Below the pieces are notes generated by a model. That model was not told the DNA's origin, made no database searches, and saw only the letters and a list, made by a program, of their open reading frames with translations. This document shows positions 15,574 to 52,388 of a DNA stretch of 64,000 nt, in pieces; position 1 is the first letter of the stretch, and each line of letters begins with the position of its first letter. Made by a program: the position numbers and the translations under genes. Source of the DNA: Xiphias gladius (taxonomy: Eukaryota > Chordata > Actinopteri > Istiophoriformes > Xiphiidae); NCBI RefSeq assembly GCF_016859285.1, contig NC_053401.1, positions 1,041,969 through 1,105,968 of the forward strand, read 5' to 3'.

Positions 15574-18500
15574 GCCTGACAGATAAATTATCCTGCCAGT
15601 ATTATCAGCCCACATGAACCTTTCACAAATCCATCCATATCATAATATGTCAACCAGTAAGAAAGGAGAAACGTTGAAGATGTGTTTAAGGTCAGTGTCA
15701 CCATTACACAGTTTGTCCAGCAGAGAGCACCGACAGGTTCACTCTGTCACTGTCACATGTCCCGTTCACCGCTCGTCTCCCGAATCGGAAACGTTTGCTC
15801 ATAATATGAAACAGACGAACCATCAAAGTATCAAACACTTACATCTGTCACACAAAGAAAAAGACTGATTACTCAGGACAGACTTAACCACCCACCTTGT
15901 CTTTAAACATTTACTTATGTAGGACACCTTCCCGTCAGAAGCCTGCTTTTCAAAGTGAAAATGTTTTTTCAGTGAAGCGTACAGGTGAAAAATTCTGACT
16001 TGAGGGGAAAATAAGCCCGCACGGCATACTGAGTTTGTTTGGTTTGGACTTGTCGTGTTGATGAAAGGAATCTGTTGCTGCGTACTGAAATTCAAACTGT
16101 CACCTTCAGTGAAAATAATCCTCACATCATCATTCACACTCAACGGAGCCGCTGTCAGTGTCAATGAAGCTCATCGTGTTTAGTGCTGAGTCATTTTTCT
16201 GAACTCCCTGCATCACAAACCACAGCTGACACCAACAAATGTGTTGATCTGTATCTACACAACTGAAACATCACAGCAGGTAGACACTCTCTGTGTTTCT
16301 GTTTGTTTTTATCACGCCACTCTAAAAAAGGACTCTTTAGTCCTCATCCCCTCCCTACTGATGGTCTTAGCGCTTCTCTTAGGAGTTTGTCGGATCCTGA
16401 CAGTTTTGTTGCATTCACGTCTCTCTGTGTCAAACAGCCCAGCAGCAGCAGCAGCAGCAGCAGCCGCAGCCCTGCAGCACTGACAGAGTCTGAGGAGACC
16501 ACTGAGATGGTGGACTCTGAGCCTTCGGTCCCCAGCTGGGAGCCCATGTTGTGCAACGAGGCAGAGGAGGGTCAGGCTCCTCTCTCTCTGGAGCTGCTCT
16601 ATCACACGGCCCAGACCACCAGTCCCAGTGACGCCATCATGGTGGCCGGAAACCTCCTGATGCTCGAAACTGGGTTCATTCCTCAGGTGAGACTGAGGAC
16701 TCTGGACTTGTTTTCAGCTTGTCTTGGTCTCTTTCTGGATTTTAAATTCTGAGATCTGCAAACTGCTTCGTACCCAAGCTTTTTACTGAGGATACTCAGG
16801 GTCCGCAGAAGATGAATCCCAATGATTTTAACGACCTCCTGACCTTTCCTCTAGCACCACCGTCAGGCTGGGGTCAAGAATCTATGAACAAAAATGATAA
16901 ATACTTACATATGTCATCGAAACAGCTCCTTAAAAGTAACTACAAGAAACCGGAACAAAGGAAAAGCTCGATTAAACACAAATCGAAAGAAGGAGTTGAG
17001 CAAATTAAAAGCACAGAGAAGATAACTCATAAAATTCAAGGCAATTTAAACAGATTTGAACAAAATGGGCTAAATGCTTGTTATATGAACTGAGTCATGG
17101 GGGTAGTGGTTGAAATCATTGTGTAGATTAGTGCATTTTACATATGCACATTATCAAATGGAATCACATCATTTTTTAGCTTATAAATGAATTTGCTCAT
17201 TAAAATTGATATAATTAATGTATTTAAATTGGGATTTAAGGGCACAGTTAACTATTGTAATAAATTACTGTATTTTGATGCAGTGGCTCCCAACCTGGAG
17301 GCCAAGGGGTGAAACAGTCAACGAGAAAATCTCAGGGTCATAGGATGTTTAACAGGATAGGAAAGCAGAAAAAAAAAAAATTTCTGCAACAAAAAAATTA
17401 GGATTTTCTCAAACTTTGTTACAATCTCTGTTTTATTTATAACCAGATCATTTTATCTCCCCAGGTCTCTAAATATTATTTAAATAAGTCACTGTGAGAA
17501 AGAAAAGCACTCTTTACTCCTAACTCTTCACAGCACATAATCCTAACCGGCCTGTGATGATGGGCTGCAAATAGATTTTTCTTCGTTTGAAGGGGTCACG
17601 AGGTAAAAAGGTTGAGAATTACTGATCTAAGTGATTTAAAGAGGTAAATGAGGCCGTTTATATCTCATGAGGTGCTGAGATATGAATCCAGACAACACGA
17701 GGCAGCAAACTGTCTGATACATGAAAACATTCAGGTATTTATTCCCTCTCTCTGTTCAGGGCTGTGAGCTGAAGCCCGGGGAGATGCCCGGTGGGTGGAG
17801 GTCAGCAGGCGGAGTCTACAAACTCCAGTACACTCATCCTCTGTGTGAAAACAGCCTCGCCATGGTGGTCGCCGTGTGCATGGGCCCCGTGCTCGTCATC
17901 AACGGTCAGTCCAAACACAACATTTCTCACCCGGTGACTCAAGACGGTTGCGGTGGAAGATTGTTCTTGGCTCCACCACATTGTGGGAAAAGCCGCAGAG
18001 GACAATTGACAGTGCAGGGCAGTGATGAGATCAGACAGCCGGGACACAGTATCAACAAACAGCATGTTTTAAAAGACAGAAATACAGTGAAAATAAGATG
18101 AAATGAGGCCAGAGTAAGAGTACAGATGGTAGGAAGGATCCTCCATAGTCTGGACAGCTCCGTTCTTTATATTTAATTCATATTTCTCACTTGACTGCAT
18201 CTGTAATTTTAACGTTACATTTACTTTGCTCTGCAATTTCAGTTTCTTCCTGATGTTCAGATTTCCGCATCAACACATGACGGAATTAGACAATGAAGTG
18301 TTTCTTCATCCATAAATGACATTTTTCCCTTTTTCGTCCTTTTTTCTTCTCCCATTTTTCTTCCCCCCTCGTACTATGGGAATATATAGTTTCTGTGTTT
18401 TGCTTGTGGCTCCAAATGTCAAAAACGGGAATGTGATGGGAAAAGCTGGTTATGTCGTGTAACGTGTGCAACCGTACCTTCCAAATAAAAAATAGAATTT

Positions 18501-21120
18501 AAGAAAGATGTACGTTCTCATATACATTCACTGAGAAAATGCCCTGATCTGTCCTCAGTGAAGGTAATTCACCGTGAACCGCTGACAGTTTCTAGCGGGG
18601 ATCCGGTGACCATCAGAGGCCGGCGTTTATCCGGACTGTCTTGTCTTGTGTGTTGCTGCGTGAGTTCTTTCCTCACACCACTGGTGCATGATTAAAATAT
18701 CTGCCACCTCTCCCAAAAGCCAAGCTAAAGGGAGTAAATAAGACTCTATGGCGGCTAAAGTTAAAGTTGCATCGTCGGTTTTGCTCTTTGATTAAACAGC
18801 TCACACACGACATTCGAAATCTCAGACCTCTTCTCTATTGCTAAGCTCTCTCTTCTCTCTCCAGCCACTCTGAAGATGAACGAAACCGTCGACACGGTTC
18901 GCAAACTGTGCCTGAATCCATCCAGCTACGTGACGGACGAGTGGCCAGGTAGAGCTCCGATTGGTCGATTTGACACCACGCCATTCTGTAAATAACTGCA
19001 GCGTAACGTCATGTCTCTGTTGTCGTTGTTCAGGAGAAAGTGCGGCTGCGGCTTTCAAAGATCTGAGTAAACTGTCCCGGGTCTTCAAAGACCAGCTGGC
19101 GTACCCACTGATCGCTGCCGCCAGAGAAGGTACAGTGGAGGAGAGTTTATGTGATTGTAGCCGCTTTCAAATGACTGTATTTTTAGATTTGACTAAGTCT
19201 TTTATCAGATTGTATCATCTTTTTTATTTTCACTCAGTGTTTAGTGAAAATAAACCTGCGGCCAATTTTGTCTCGAGCCCCATTCAGACAGGATTAATGT
19301 CACATGAGGAGGCGGGTAAACACTAATCATCTGCTTTTTTAAAAAGTGCCAGGCTGTGGATTTTGTCCAACCAGCTGCCTTTTTACTATCATCTCTGCCA
19401 GACTTTTGCTTTTTCCCTAAAATGATCTTCTCCGCCTCTTCACCCCTCGTGGTGACAGACCGCTCCACCTCAGTCTCTGAGCCCCGTCTCAGCTCTTTCT
19501 GTCCATGGGCTGAGGTTGAAACGACACACGGCTGCTAAAGAAGCTGCCAAGTGTCCGATTACTTTTGGACCCCTAAAATTCGGGCGCTGTGCGTTTAATG
19601 CACTGCGGTAACTGTCCCAATACTTACGGCCTGCTCTGAGTTGGTCACGAAATGTCAAGATGTATCAGCTGACTCTCGTTCCCAGCGATGGCTCTGCCGG
19701 TGGCGTTCGGTCTGGCCGCTCTTCCTCCGGAGCTCCTCCTCCGAGTCCTCAGACTGCTGGACGTTCGCTCTGTGGTGAGACTGTCCTCGGTCTGCAGACA
19801 CTTCAACATCGCCACGGCAGACTCGACGCTGTGGAGACACCTGTACCGCCGAGACTTCACAGGTGAGACCGCAGGAAAGCCGAGCTTTCTGATGGCGACG
19901 GTTGAATCCAAAAGCGCAGTGACCGAATGAACTGTCATGACCAAAGTCCACGAAGACGTGGAAGGTTCTCACGCATAAACTCTTTGTCTCTGTGTTGTTG
20001 TTCAGATCCAGATCCCAGCAGGTCCAGAGACACAGACTGGAAAGAGGTGAGACTCCCCGTCTGCAACTATTAAACACAACTGAAACTGAACCGAGGCTGC
20101 AGCCGTCAGTGAGTTAATGTGTGGATCATTTAGTTTAGAGGATGTTCACCAGCAGCAAAAACTGCTCATCACACATTTACCAGAACACACGGTCACATCT
20201 TCAGTCTGTTTTTCACTGTTTCTTAATTTTTTACCTTTGAAATTGCATTAATTTACAGATTAATAATGACATAATTACAGTATTTTAAGCAGATGATTAA
20301 TGAATTATAATACAGGTATTTTAATAGATAATCTTCATAGTATGAGTTTATAAGTGATTATTCTTAAAATTTGAACTTGAATGACCTCAATTTTATCTTA
20401 AATGGGCCTTAATGTTTGTATTAAAAAATGAAGAGATGGTTCTGATCTCTTGATAAACACAATCTTTTATTTATGTATTTCAGGGGTAATTCTTACAGAA
20501 AACATAACTCGGTCCATTTACTCATCCTTTACTTCAATGTTAAATATCCGATATTTACTTCCTTGACTTAAATTAATTAATTTATCAATAACAAAAATGT
20601 GTGTTCATTAATTTTCTTTCATTCGACCAATCGATTGATTAACAAAGCTAAAAATAATTTGCGGCCAGTTTAACATCACCACCAGAACAGAGGAATGGAA
20701 GTATTCCTTTTTCTGGTCTCGTCCCGCCGTCCAAACACACCGTGTTACTATGGAAACGCTGCATTCAGCTGGTCCGGCAGACTCCAACGGTGTTTTTACG
20801 TCTTCCTGCAGCTTTACAAACGCTTCTACAAGCTCCGCTGTGAACATCGACACGTTGCTCGTCACCGCTCCCTCCCTCCCTTCCACCGAAACCCTCGAGA
20901 CATCTTCGGCTCCGTGCCCGTCCCCCTCCACCCCCCGCTGCCCGGCATCATCGGGGGGGAGTACGACCAGAGACCGAACCTCCCCCGCGGCCTCCTGCCC
21001 CGCCACCGCTACGACCCCTTCAGCCCCCCTCGAGATCTGGACGGACGACCTCTGGACAACTTCCGCAGAGTCCGACCAATGGGGGGACGACCCGCAGACG
21101 TCCAGCGAGGATTCATCTGA
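14426..21120 (+). CDS. fbxo7: F-box only protein 7 homologue, 486 aa, 9 coding exons
   Basis: Substrate-recognition subunit of an SCF (SKP1-CUL1-F-box) ubiquitin ligase. In mammals it also binds the proteasome regulator PI31, stabilises CDK6-cyclin D and acts in PINK1/Parkin mitophagy. Exons: 14426-14547, 15110-15347, 16438-16686, 17760-17904, 18865-18948, 19034-19129, 19686-19862, 20006-20046, 20812-21120 (1461 nt, phases closed). Domains: ubiquitin-like fold about 1-80 ([10 protein letters not shown] to SGDLICVIL); Ser/Pro-rich linker with an (AGC)n serine run at about 123-130; FP dimerisation domain about 150-305 (SWEPMLCNE to [10 protein letters not shown]); F-box about 318-368 ([10 protein letters not shown] to [10 protein letters not shown]); proline/arginine-rich tail with [13 protein letters not shown]. 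Human is 522 aa from memory, and the difference lies mainly in the linker and tail. Start: first ATG after the acceptor at 14424. Exon 2 begins at 15110 because an earlier acceptor would insert sequence absent from the family. Confidence 0.95.
15508..15571. repeat. (GT)n microsatellite
   Basis: About 32 uninterrupted GT units in fbxo7 intron 2, one of the longest in the window and probably length-polymorphic. Confidence 0.9.
15572..16437 (+). other. fbxo7: Remainder of fbxo7 intron 2, nothing coding seen
   Basis: No domain or exon-like segment was found between the microsatellite and exon 3. The short ORFs on both strands here have no recognisable similarity. Confidence 0.5.
17281..17624. 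mobile_element. hAT-like miniature element in fbxo7 intron 3
   Basis: The ends are imperfect terminal inverted repeats, CAGTGGCTCCCAACCT on the left and AGGTTGAGAATTACTG on the right. They match the CAGTGGTTCTCAACC ends typical of teleost hAT-type MITEs. The 344-base interior has no transposase. I could not see a clear 8-bp target duplication, so the copy is old or one end is misplaced. Confidence 0.6.
20100..20700. other. fbxo7: fbxo7 intron 8, AT-rich, with possible repeat fragment
   Basis: AT-rich intron with phrases such as ATTCGACCAATCGATTGATTAAC near 20631 that resemble the end of the GCTGCAAC family. No coding content was seen. The ORF starting at 20695 reads into true exon 9. Confidence 0.4.
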
Positions 21121-21166
21121 TTATTGACTGTCGGAGTCTGGTTTCAGGACTGATCAGAGCTTCTGC

Positions 21167-21172
21167 AATAAA
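21167..21172 (+). terminator. fbxo7: Poly(A) signal of fbxo7
   Basis: AATAAA lies 47 bases after the TGA, giving a very short 3' UTR. GT-rich sequence (GAGTGTTGGTTTATGTG) follows within 30 bases. Confidence 0.7.
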
Positions 21173-21189
21173 AACCGAGATCTGAATGA

Positions 21190-22200
21190 TACGAGTGTTG
21201 GTTTATGTGAAGCTTTTGGAGAATACTTGACTTCACAGTTACGGAAGAAACGAACGGGTCTGTGAGGACTAGGTATTTAACACTAGGAGCCCCGGACTTT
21301 CAGGGGCCCCTAAAGCTGCAGGTTCACTGTGTATCTGTTTGTGGCGGTTTTAATAAAAGCAGATTTGTTTGGGAATGAAACTGAAATGAAAGGCGATGGC
21401 GCCGTGCTAGAATTTGATCATATTTATTGCTGCATTAATGTGTCTTCAGTAAAGGTGGAGCTAATTTTCATTTCTTTAAATACTGCTGGGTAGTTTTTGA
21501 ACAACTGCTTCAAAGATTTTGCCTTAAAAAAGTAAAAAATATCGTTGTCAGTTTAAGGTACAGTTTAAACCTGTAATGTTACTTCATATATTTGAAGAGC
21601 TTTTAACGCTTACTCGCTTGGGAGAAGCCGTTGAAACCCGTTTATTAAAATCCATTAACTCCTGGGGTGACACCACCAACAGCGCAGAACCATAACAGTT
21701 CAAATTTACAATAATTTGAAGTAAAAAAGAGGCAAATCCTCATTAAACAGAGATTCAAGATCACGGTCTGTTAACTATCGATTGACAAAACGACTGACTG
21801 ACTGTTTCAGCTTAAAAAGATTTTTCACAAATTCATTTATTTATGAAATGTATTAATTTGTCCTCACTGCTGCCGAAAGTGTCAGAGGCGCAGTTAACGT
21901 GCATCTCCACTGAAAAAGCTGCGTGTGGGGTTCCTTCATGTATTGAAACGAAACCCCGTTGAAAACCCTTTCATTTACAACTGTCTGTTAATTCATCCAT
22001 TCGTTTTTCTCCAAATGTGGGTCAAACCAATTAAAAACACCTTAAAACGTCATTAATTTGCGCCTGATTTCTTCAAATAAAGCGTCACATTTAATGGATC
22101 TAATATATATTATATTCATCTTTTCTTCTGTCGCTGTAACGAACAGAATAAAGCTGTAAAAAATAAATAAAAATAAATAATAATTAGACGTTAACCCCCC
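21190..22200. other. Intergenic spacer between fbxo7 and kiaa0930
   Basis: AT-rich DNA of about 1 kb. I find no exon, RNA gene or clear mobile element. Confidence 0.5.
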
Positions 22201-23289
22201 TCCCCCGACACAATGACGTCATCTTTTGTCTCAAGACAAAGGGCGCACTAGTTTATAGACACTCGTTTCACCCGGCGGAGCGGTGCCGTCCGGACGGGCG
22301 GAGTTTGCTGCGGTGTATCTCGTTACCCATCAGGCCCTGTGACAGGGTGAGGTCTGGCGGCACCGCACGCGTTTTTATCACCGTTTAAACGGTGCCGCCT
22401 TCGTGGTATTTGGATTAATATTGATTATATATATATATATATGAATATATACATATATATATTCACGCGGCTGAGTGTCTGTCTCCAGTGACACGGGGTT
22501 TCACGGGTCACGGGTCTCGCCGTAACTCCGGTTCCAACCGACGGCGGGTGCAGGTAACCGGTCCGGGGCAAAAGCCCCAGCCCGGCAAACACAGAACAGC
22601 CCCTGCTGTATTTGTATTTCCCCTATTCCGGGAACTACCCCTTCCCCGCCTCCACCAGCCGGGCGGGGACTCTCCCGCTGGCTGCTAACGCTAGGCAGCA
22701 ACGCTAACTCGCGGTGCGCCCGATTTGCGACCCGCAGAGGACCGGAGGTTACAGGATTCAGATCCAGTGTGGTGGTTCCAGAAGAACTTTGGCCATTTTT
22801 CTGAATTATGATCAGATTATTACACACGTTTGTTGTCCTCAGTATTTCATGTTTTATTTCGTTCTTCTGGACTCTGGCTGTGATGAAACGTTGGCCAGGT
22901 GACAGAAGTGTCTACGTCGCCTGTGAGAACGGCGTTCAGGGACTCTGTCGCTTTAAAAGCCTCGTGTTGTTACAGGAAGTGTGAGGGGTGTTTCCAGCTG
23001 ATCAACAGAACTAGGACCGGAGTCCGTCCCCCCGCCGCCGCCGCCGCCAACCCCCCTCTCCCCTCTCCTTCAGCAGTCCGACCTGCCCGCTCCGTCCTCC
23101 GGCACCACACCGGTACCGACCACCGGCAGCTCTGCACCGCCGCATTAAGGATCTCACCCGGGATTAATTAGGGGAAGAACCGGGGGGGGATCCTCGGCGC
23201 TCCCCCCTCCCCGCTCCTCCTCAGCTAGCTGCCGTGAACCGGTGCCGTCGGTAGCTGTTAGCCCGGACTGTCATGATCCCAGCGCGGAG
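22200..23289 (+). promoter_or_regulatory. kiaa0930: CpG-rich promoter and 5' UTR region of kiaa0930
   Basis: GC- and CpG-rich stretch ending at the kiaa0930 start codon. It contains a perfect CRE, TGACGTCA (22214-22221), followed at once by the palindrome TTTGTCTCAAGACAAA (about 22225-22240). It also has a (TA)n tract (about 22424-22462), GCTAACG motifs (22684-22690, 22703-22708) and a (CCG)n run (about 23030-23048). Transcription start is not fixed. Open frames here are probably non-coding leader. Confidence 0.6.
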
Positions 23290-47512
<24,223 letters not shown>

Positions 47513-49499
47513 CAGGGCTGGACCCCCCTCCCCCCCTCAGAGCATCGCTACCAAGTGCCTCCTGCATCAGGCCACCGAGACGAACAGCAGCGCCCCCCGG
47601 CGTCCAGACCGAGACCCGCAACCAGACACCTGCTTGGAGCCGGGGGCGGTCGGAGGAGACGACCGAGACACAAACACCGTCGGAGGGACGAAGACAAAAC
47701 AAACAAACAAACCAGCCATTCAGGAAGTGCCTCCTCTTCTTCTTCTTTTCAGTTCCCGCTGTGTCATAGGTCGTCTCCACGGAAACGGGCCTGGCGTCAG
47801 GATCACATGACCTCAGCGTGAAAAGGCATTGGCTGAACTCTGACCAGGAACGAGGCGAAGAGCGCGCGTTTTTCTTGTAAATATCCTGCTGCTTTACTCA
47901 CTGAGACGCCTTGACTGACGGTTCCGCGTCGGACCTCGTGGAGTCGGTCTCTTCTTTAGTCTTTAACGCACCTCACGCGACGCGGGGTGAACGGGAAGCT
48001 GCGTCCGACTCGTTCGTTCGTTCGTGTGTGTGTGTGTGTGTGAGTGTGTGTGTGTGAGGAGAGGTTCCTGTAGGCGAGGTCGGATCCATCTGCTCAGACT
48101 TCATAACAGAGAGCGGATCCCTGCTGCCGCTTCATTTCCCCCCACGTACTTCCGCATTCTCTCCAATGTCAGAACTTTTAACAAATGTTCATCGCAACTT
48201 GAATTCGCGTCGATTAATTTGTCGGAAAAACGCCCCGATGTAAAAACTACATTTTTAAAGAGAGACGGTGCTACGGTTGTTAAACCTACGGCGCCCGGGA
48301 GGTGTCATGGCGCGCCGCGGAACCGGCCTGTCGTCCTGTACAAATACCGCGGAGACGAGACGAAACCCGGGGCGCGTCCGCACGTCTCGGCCCGAGCTCG
48401 GAGCCAGACCACGTTAGATCCAAGCGGGAGCGAGAAGAGCAAAGGCAGAGCGACGCTAACGACGATTCCGCCGGATCCACGGCGCAAACGAACCGAACCG
48501 GACCCAGAGCGACGCCTGAAAATTGGCTAAAACCGTTTTAGAATCGGGACTCGACGAGAGTAAGAATCGTGGACGTGAATCCGGGCGAGTCAGGTTTGTG
48601 CAGGGTCTCCGCAGGTCTGTTTCGGACCGGGTCCGAGGGTTGAGACCCGTACAGACCTCTACCGCAGGCACAGTCCAGCCGGTACCGAGCATTGTTTTTA
48701 TTCACCGAGACGTGTTTTTCTTTTCTCTTTTCGACGCTCACGCCGCCACAAGTCCAGATGGATCTGACCCCGACCTGACAGACCCGAGGTCCGCATTTTA
48801 AAAGACGAGTCCTGCCGTGTGAGGGTTCGTGTTCAGATGTACTGTAGTCGACTTCTCTCCCGTGGCTCTTCACCACCGAGTTAAAACAAAAAAAAAAAAC
48901 AAAAAAAACCCCTCACAAAAACCCAGCTTTGACTTTTTACTGCTCCGGCTTTAGTTCAAAAACTGCGACTCACAAACTGGAAGTGACTTGAAAAACTACC
49001 GAAGCAACAACAGCAGCGACGGTGACTTTAAAGGGAAACTGGAGGTAAAAGCCCGAAACGGCTCCGCTTCCAAAACCTACGGAACAGGAAGCGGCCTGAA
49101 GTTCTGGATCCACGTGTGGCGGCTCTTCCCCCTCTGTGCTCCCGAAGCCTTAAGATCTGACTGTGCGTAACGTCAACGTTTTCTTCTCCTCTGACGAACA
49201 TTTGCTCGTCTGTCAGAAAGAACCGGCCCAAACACCAGACTCTCTCCATCCGATCGGCGAAGATGCTGCCGAATTGTTTTCCAGCGAATCGTCCGGAAAA
49301 TGTCCAAACAACGTCCGTCACAAGTTCCCAAAAGCCACAACATGCATCCGGCCTTCTCGCGTTAAAGCTGTCATTTATCAGCGAGCTCTTGTTTTGTCTG
49401 TCAGACGTTGACCTCAGTGATTAATCAGCACATTTTTCTGCGTTGAATGAATCCGATGGTTCGACAGAAACTCGATGAACGACAATTTCGATCCTTCTC

Positions 49500-49900
49500 A
49501 TTCTCCGGTGTCCCGGTCAATTGACCTTTTTATGAGTTATGAAGACGTCGCCTTATTATGACGAGGGAGGGTCAGGAAACCTAATCGATGTGTTTTGAGT
49601 AAAAACTTCATGTCATGAAGAAGAATTTTATCAGAACATTCTTATTATTTCCCAAACTATGACTTATTCTGCTCGTTTTTAAACCACATTGCAAAATTCG
49701 TTTTGAGAGGTGGACACTTTATTTTCCAAGTTTAATTTATTTTCCTCAGAGTTGTGATCTTACTCAATTTTTTAAATTCTCTCTCAAAATGATTTAGCTC
49801 ATAATATTAGAGGGAAAAAAACGTAATTTTACACGAATAAAGTCATAATTAAGACTAATTTAACGATACTACTTCTTGTAATAGTAGGACTCTCTCTCTC
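49500..49900. repeat. AT-rich motif block resembling the 1180-2060 array
   Basis: Recurrent ATTATGAC, GACTTATTCTG, CATAATATTAG and AAAGTCATAATTAAGAC phrases point to a decayed form of the same type of minisatellite seen at the left edge. Confidence 0.3.
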
Positions 49901-51074
49901 ACTCTCTTCCTCCAGCTTTCGATTCTCATCCCGGTTCCTCAGTTAAACACTAACATTTATTGTTGAATATTGCATCGAAATGAGTCTCAGAATTTATGCT
50001 GGGAACTTAAATTTGTTTTTACTCCACGAGTGAGCAGCAACGCGTGTCACTCTTCGTGTGTGGGACGCACAGGTATTGATTATTGGATCATTCGACCGAC
50101 GGTCGCTGATCCACCGTGAAGATGTTGGCGTCTCACTTCGAGAAGAATCACCGATCCGATTGGAAGCGTCGGTTCGGACACAGGCTGGGGCCTGTCGGCC
50201 GCCGCTGTGGTTATTGATCGGATATTATCGGTGATCGATTTGCACTCAGAGACGAAGCCGTCCTGGCTCACGGTCGTTTTTCCGCTCGTTGTATTTAAAG
50301 CGTGAACTCTGCCGCAGGGCACGTGTCTCTTTCAGTTGGGGCGAGTCGGTCGCTGCTCGTCTCTTCAGTGTTATTGATAACGGTGATGTAGTTTCTAGTT
50401 CCTCCAGCTGAATGTATCCACACTGATCAATGGCAAAGGCCGCTTTAACTGACAGACATTTGATACGACGAGCACCAGGACAGTTTGCACTGTAACCCGC
50501 TTTTCCAAGCTGTTTGTACATCCCACCCTCACGCTCCCGTCACGGCCTTTGTACACAGACACGGTTGATGTGCATGTTTTCGGTCCCTTCTCCTGTTGCT
50601 TTCGTTTCCAAACTCTCTGTACATTTTCCTGTGTTTATTTATTGAAATACACGTTATCAGAAAAACTGACGCTTGCTGGCTTGTTACTGTTTCCTACAAC
50701 TCTCTCGTCGTGCTCGACGCCACGGTTTGGTGATAACCGGTGACAGTTACTGTGGATGTTCGCAGCCTGGACCGGCCCCCGACCCTTTCCTCGAGTATTT
50801 CCACTTTTAAAACAAGACCAAAGCGTCGTCTCGGATCCGGACTACACGGTAAGGCAAACCTAGCACAGACAGACATCCAAACGTCTGCAGGTTGATTATT
50901 TTTATTTATTTATTTTTTAAATTGCTCCTCCATTTCCTTCGTTCGCTGCATTGTGGGAGAAACAGCGATCAGGCTGAATTCTGTCACTTTTCCAGTCCAC
51001 ACTAAAAACCTGCTTAGAATGTCCTGAGTTTGGTCACTGTTGGACAGATTTAAATGTGGCCTGATGGGGGCGCT

Positions 51075-51200
51075 ACAGGAAAACTCGGAGGATCACCAGA
51101 TGTGCCCAGTTCGTCCTGAGCGGAACATGAGAGCCTGAAACCGCATTTCACCACAGTCCATCTGAATGTTGTTGTGGTCCATAAAGTGACAACGTTGGAG
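51075..51200. repeat. Dispersed repeat (TTTCAGTCTGGACC family, 5' part)
   Basis: GGAGGATCACCAGATGTGCC..GTTCGTCCTGAGCGGAACATG..CCGCATTTCACCACAGTCC aligns by eye with the copy at 31700-31870. Confidence 0.55.
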
Positions 51201-51656
51201 CGGCTGACGAGGACACGGGACACACGACACCAGGTCCGTTTAAATACTCGTCTCGTTTTTTCATCTTTTTCAACTGAACTTCTCGAAATCTGTTCATTTC
51301 ACCCTGAATTGATCAATTTGAGTCTTTAAAAACTCAAGTTTGTGAAAGCGCACGATGCGTTTTGAACCACTGGGACGATTCTGAATGTCCCTTAAAAAAA
51401 AAAATCCCATTCATTTCTGACACATTTTAAACCCTGAAACATCGGGACATTAAACTAAGATCCTTCCCTCCCTGCTTTTGTCACAGCTCCTAAAACTCCT
51501 CAGCTCACAGTTCAGTTTGCAAATGCAAACAGCGAGCTGAGACACATTGAGGGGCACTAGAACAAAACCAGGAAGTGAATCTCTAATCCCACATGGAGCT
51601 GAAGCAAAAATAAAACACTAAAATTAAAAAGCAGCAGCCGTGTTCGTTTGTTTTCT

Positions 51657-51672
51657 TTTATTCCCCAATAAA
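51657..51672. terminator. Opposed poly(A) signals for kiaa0930 (+) and nup50 (-)
   Basis: TTTATTCCCCAATAAA places a minus-strand AATAAA (51657-51662) and a plus-strand AATAAA (51667-51672) four bases apart. It could serve both convergent transcripts. nup50 has a nearer signal at 52315. Confidence 0.5.
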
Positions 51673-52314
51673 TGTCTTTACAAATGTTCTCGGACGATGA
51701 CAGCATGCCTCATCTCGAAGGCCGAACCGAAGGCCACACAAAGGACACTTGGAAAACAACAGAATCCATGTTTACAGAAAAACAAAATAAAAATAGAACA
51801 ACTGGTCTGTTTCACACTTCCACACCGTTTTCAGAAGCTCTTCAGGGGAAACATTCACACGAGGTTCAATCAGGTAAAGTACAAATCCTGCCGACACAAT
51901 AAATAGTTTCCAGAGCAAAAGGAAAAAAAAAAAAAACACTCAGCAGACACTCAGTGCTCTGAATCCTCGACACGTTCATTAAAAAAAATTAACTTTTACT
52001 GCAAGTATTTAATTTGTAAAACCAAATCGACTGGACCTTCATTTGGAGCTTTCCCCAAAAAAACTCAGTGGTAAGGATCGTAGATGTCGCACATTAACGA
52101 TAATTCTTCTGGATTCACGTGGCGACCAAATTAAAACAGTAAAAGTTAAAAACACGGAGACCGGTCAGGTACATCGTTCCGTTTCTCTGATAAAACAGCA
52201 GCAGCAGCAGCGTCAAACCGGGAGGAATGTGGCCGAGTCGAGGAGCGACGACGACCTGCTTCTGATATTTATGATTTAAAATAAAACAAAAATATTTCAC
52301 AGTATGACGACCAA

Positions 52315-52320
52315 TTTATT
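52315..52320 (-). terminator. nup50: Proximal poly(A) signal of nup50
   Basis: TTTATT on the plus strand reads AATAAA for nup50, 150 bases past its stop codon. Confidence 0.55.
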
Positions 52321-52364
52321 GTGATGAAACAGCTGATTTACCAGGATGAGTTAAGGACAATTGT

Positions 52365-52388
52365 GCGTGTGTGTGTGTGTGTGTGTGT
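52365..52388. repeat. (GT)n microsatellite in nup50 3' UTR
   Basis: About 12 units between the nup50 stop codon and its proximal poly(A) signal. Confidence 0.85.

Larger units (their letters stand above)
47513..51690 (+). other. kiaa0930: Probable kiaa0930 3' UTR and convergent spacer
   Basis: After TAG (47510-47512) there is no further exon evidence. Candidate ends are a weak signal (TTATTGAAATACA near 50638) and AATAAA at 51667-51672. The stretch contains a (GT)n near 48023-48056, a CpG-richer segment (about 47880-49400) with long but unrecognisable ORFs, an AT-rich motif block (49500-49900) and a dispersed repeat (51075-51200). Confidence 0.45.

Noticed and set aside
16812-17093. 93-codon Lys-rich ORF in fbxo7 intron 3
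   Set aside because: Low complexity, no similarity, and it lies between two well-defined exons with consensus splice sites.
20750-21127. 125-codon Ser/Thr-rich ORF overlapping fbxo7 exon 9
   Set aside because: It is a shifted frame of a GC-rich exon. The true frame gives the conserved [12 protein letters not shown] motif; the other matches nothing I know.
48024-48900. Several overlapping ORFs in a CpG-rich segment after kiaa0930
   Set aside because: They are open on both strands through base composition, have no domain, and lie in the presumed 3' UTR of kiaa0930.
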